Shown one piece after another: positions 6,428 to 6,594 of a DNA stretch of 6,594 nt. Made by a program: the position numbers and the translations under genes. How positions within the stretch are numbered: position 1 is the first letter of the stretch; each line of letters begins with the position of its first letter. A model generated the notes under the pieces. That model was not told the origin of the DNA, made no database searches, and was given only the letters and a program-made list of their open reading frames with translations. The DNA comes from an uncultured Victivallales bacterium (lineage in GTDB: Bacteria > Verrucomicrobiota > Lentisphaeria > Oligosphaerales > JAFGRS01). The DNA lies in contig CAILKC010000496.1 of NCBI GenBank assembly GCA_903834675.1, forward strand, positions 1 to 6,594. Reading direction: 5' to 3'.

Positions 6428-6594
6428 ATCCCCTGGCGCCGTATCCCCTGGCGCCGGCGGTCTCCGCCGTATCCCCTGGCGCCGGCGGTCTCCGCCGTAT
6501 CCCCTGGCGCCGTATCCCCTGGCGCCGGCGGTCTCCGCCGTATCCCCTGGAGCCGTATCCCCTGGAGCCGGCGGTCTCCGCCGTATCCCCTGGC
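6423..6594. repeat. Composite tandem repeat of two units (A 15 bp, B 13 bp), running off the window
   Basis: Unit A is GCCGTATCCCCTGGC and unit B is GCCGGCGGTCTCC. They tile the region without gaps as A(6423) A(6438) B(6453) A(6466) B(6481) A(6494) A(6509) B(6524) A'(6537) A'(6552) B(6567) A(6580-6594). That makes eight A and four B units, 172 bases, with no internal substitution except the last base of the two A' copies (C to A). The higher-order period is AAB (43 bp), with one AB (28 bp) copy. These lengths are not multiples of three, so successive copies shift frame, and there is no stop codon in any frame but also no ATG. The array therefore looks non-coding. It reaches the last base of the window and probably continues. 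Confidence 0.95.
6455..6583. repeat. Four identical hairpins CGGCGG-TCT-CCGCCG at the B-A junctions
   Basis: At every B-A junction the sequence CGGCGGTCTCCGCCG forms a perfect 6-bp GC stem with a TCT loop: 6455-6469, 6483-6497, 6526-6540 and 6569-6583. The palindrome spans the end of B and the start of the next A, so it exists only where B is followed by A. Spacing between hairpins is 28 or 43 bases. In RNA these would be very stable stems and could protect or end the upstream transcript. On DNA they recall REP-type palindromic elements. Confidence 0.85.

Noticed and set aside
6423..6594. CRISPR array
   Set aside because: Units are 15 and 13 bp and follow each other without unique spacers, and no cas gene is present.
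6423..6594. Protein-coding repeat (A alone reads as Ala-Val-Ser-Pro-Gly)
   Set aside because: The AAB and AB blocks (43 and 28 bp) shift frame each time, so no constant peptide repeat results, and there is no start codon or ribosome-binding site.

Overview
The window is GC-rich and carries its genes on the plus strand. It suggests a bacterium of the Planctomycetota-Verrucomicrobiota-Lentisphaerota (PVC) group or a similar uncultured lineage. The main clue is the first gene, a long WD40 protein whose N-terminal segment (PPELRHWEWGRLMHLC) resembles the linker seen in many WD40 and kinase-WD40 proteins of that group. The phylum assignment is an inference from protein style only; no rRNA or marker gene is present.

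Layout: (1) 1-2067, the 3' part of a WD40-repeat gene whose start lies left of the window. About fourteen blades can be traced, enough for two seven-bladed propellers. (2) 2068-2238, a short spacer with an imperfect hairpin and a good Shine-Dalgarno sequence at its right end. (3) 2239-6409, four genes packed like an operon: a 67-residue protein of unknown function, a YheU/UPF0270-family protein starting at GTG, a 510-residue probably exported protein of unknown function, and a 727-residue glycoside hydrolase-like protein. The first two junctions are 4-base stop/start overlaps (GTGA, ATGA) and the third is an 18-base gap with its own Shine-Dalgarno. (4) 6410-6594, directly after the last stop codon, a tandem array of two short units, A (15 bp) and B (13 bp), in the order AAB-AB-AAB-AAB-A. 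It runs off the right edge of the window, and each B-A junction makes a perfect hairpin.

How the parts may work together: the two large genes of the operon suggest carbohydrate handling, with one exported protein and one probably cytoplasmic hydrolase with a GH20/GH67-like layout (small N-terminal alpha/beta domain, then a TIM barrel). The two tiny leading genes look like translationally coupled companions with no known link to sugar metabolism. The most unusual elements are the composite A/B array and the coupling of a YheU-type gene to an otherwise uncharacterised exported protein. I see no CRISPR array, tRNA, rRNA, transposase or phage gene.
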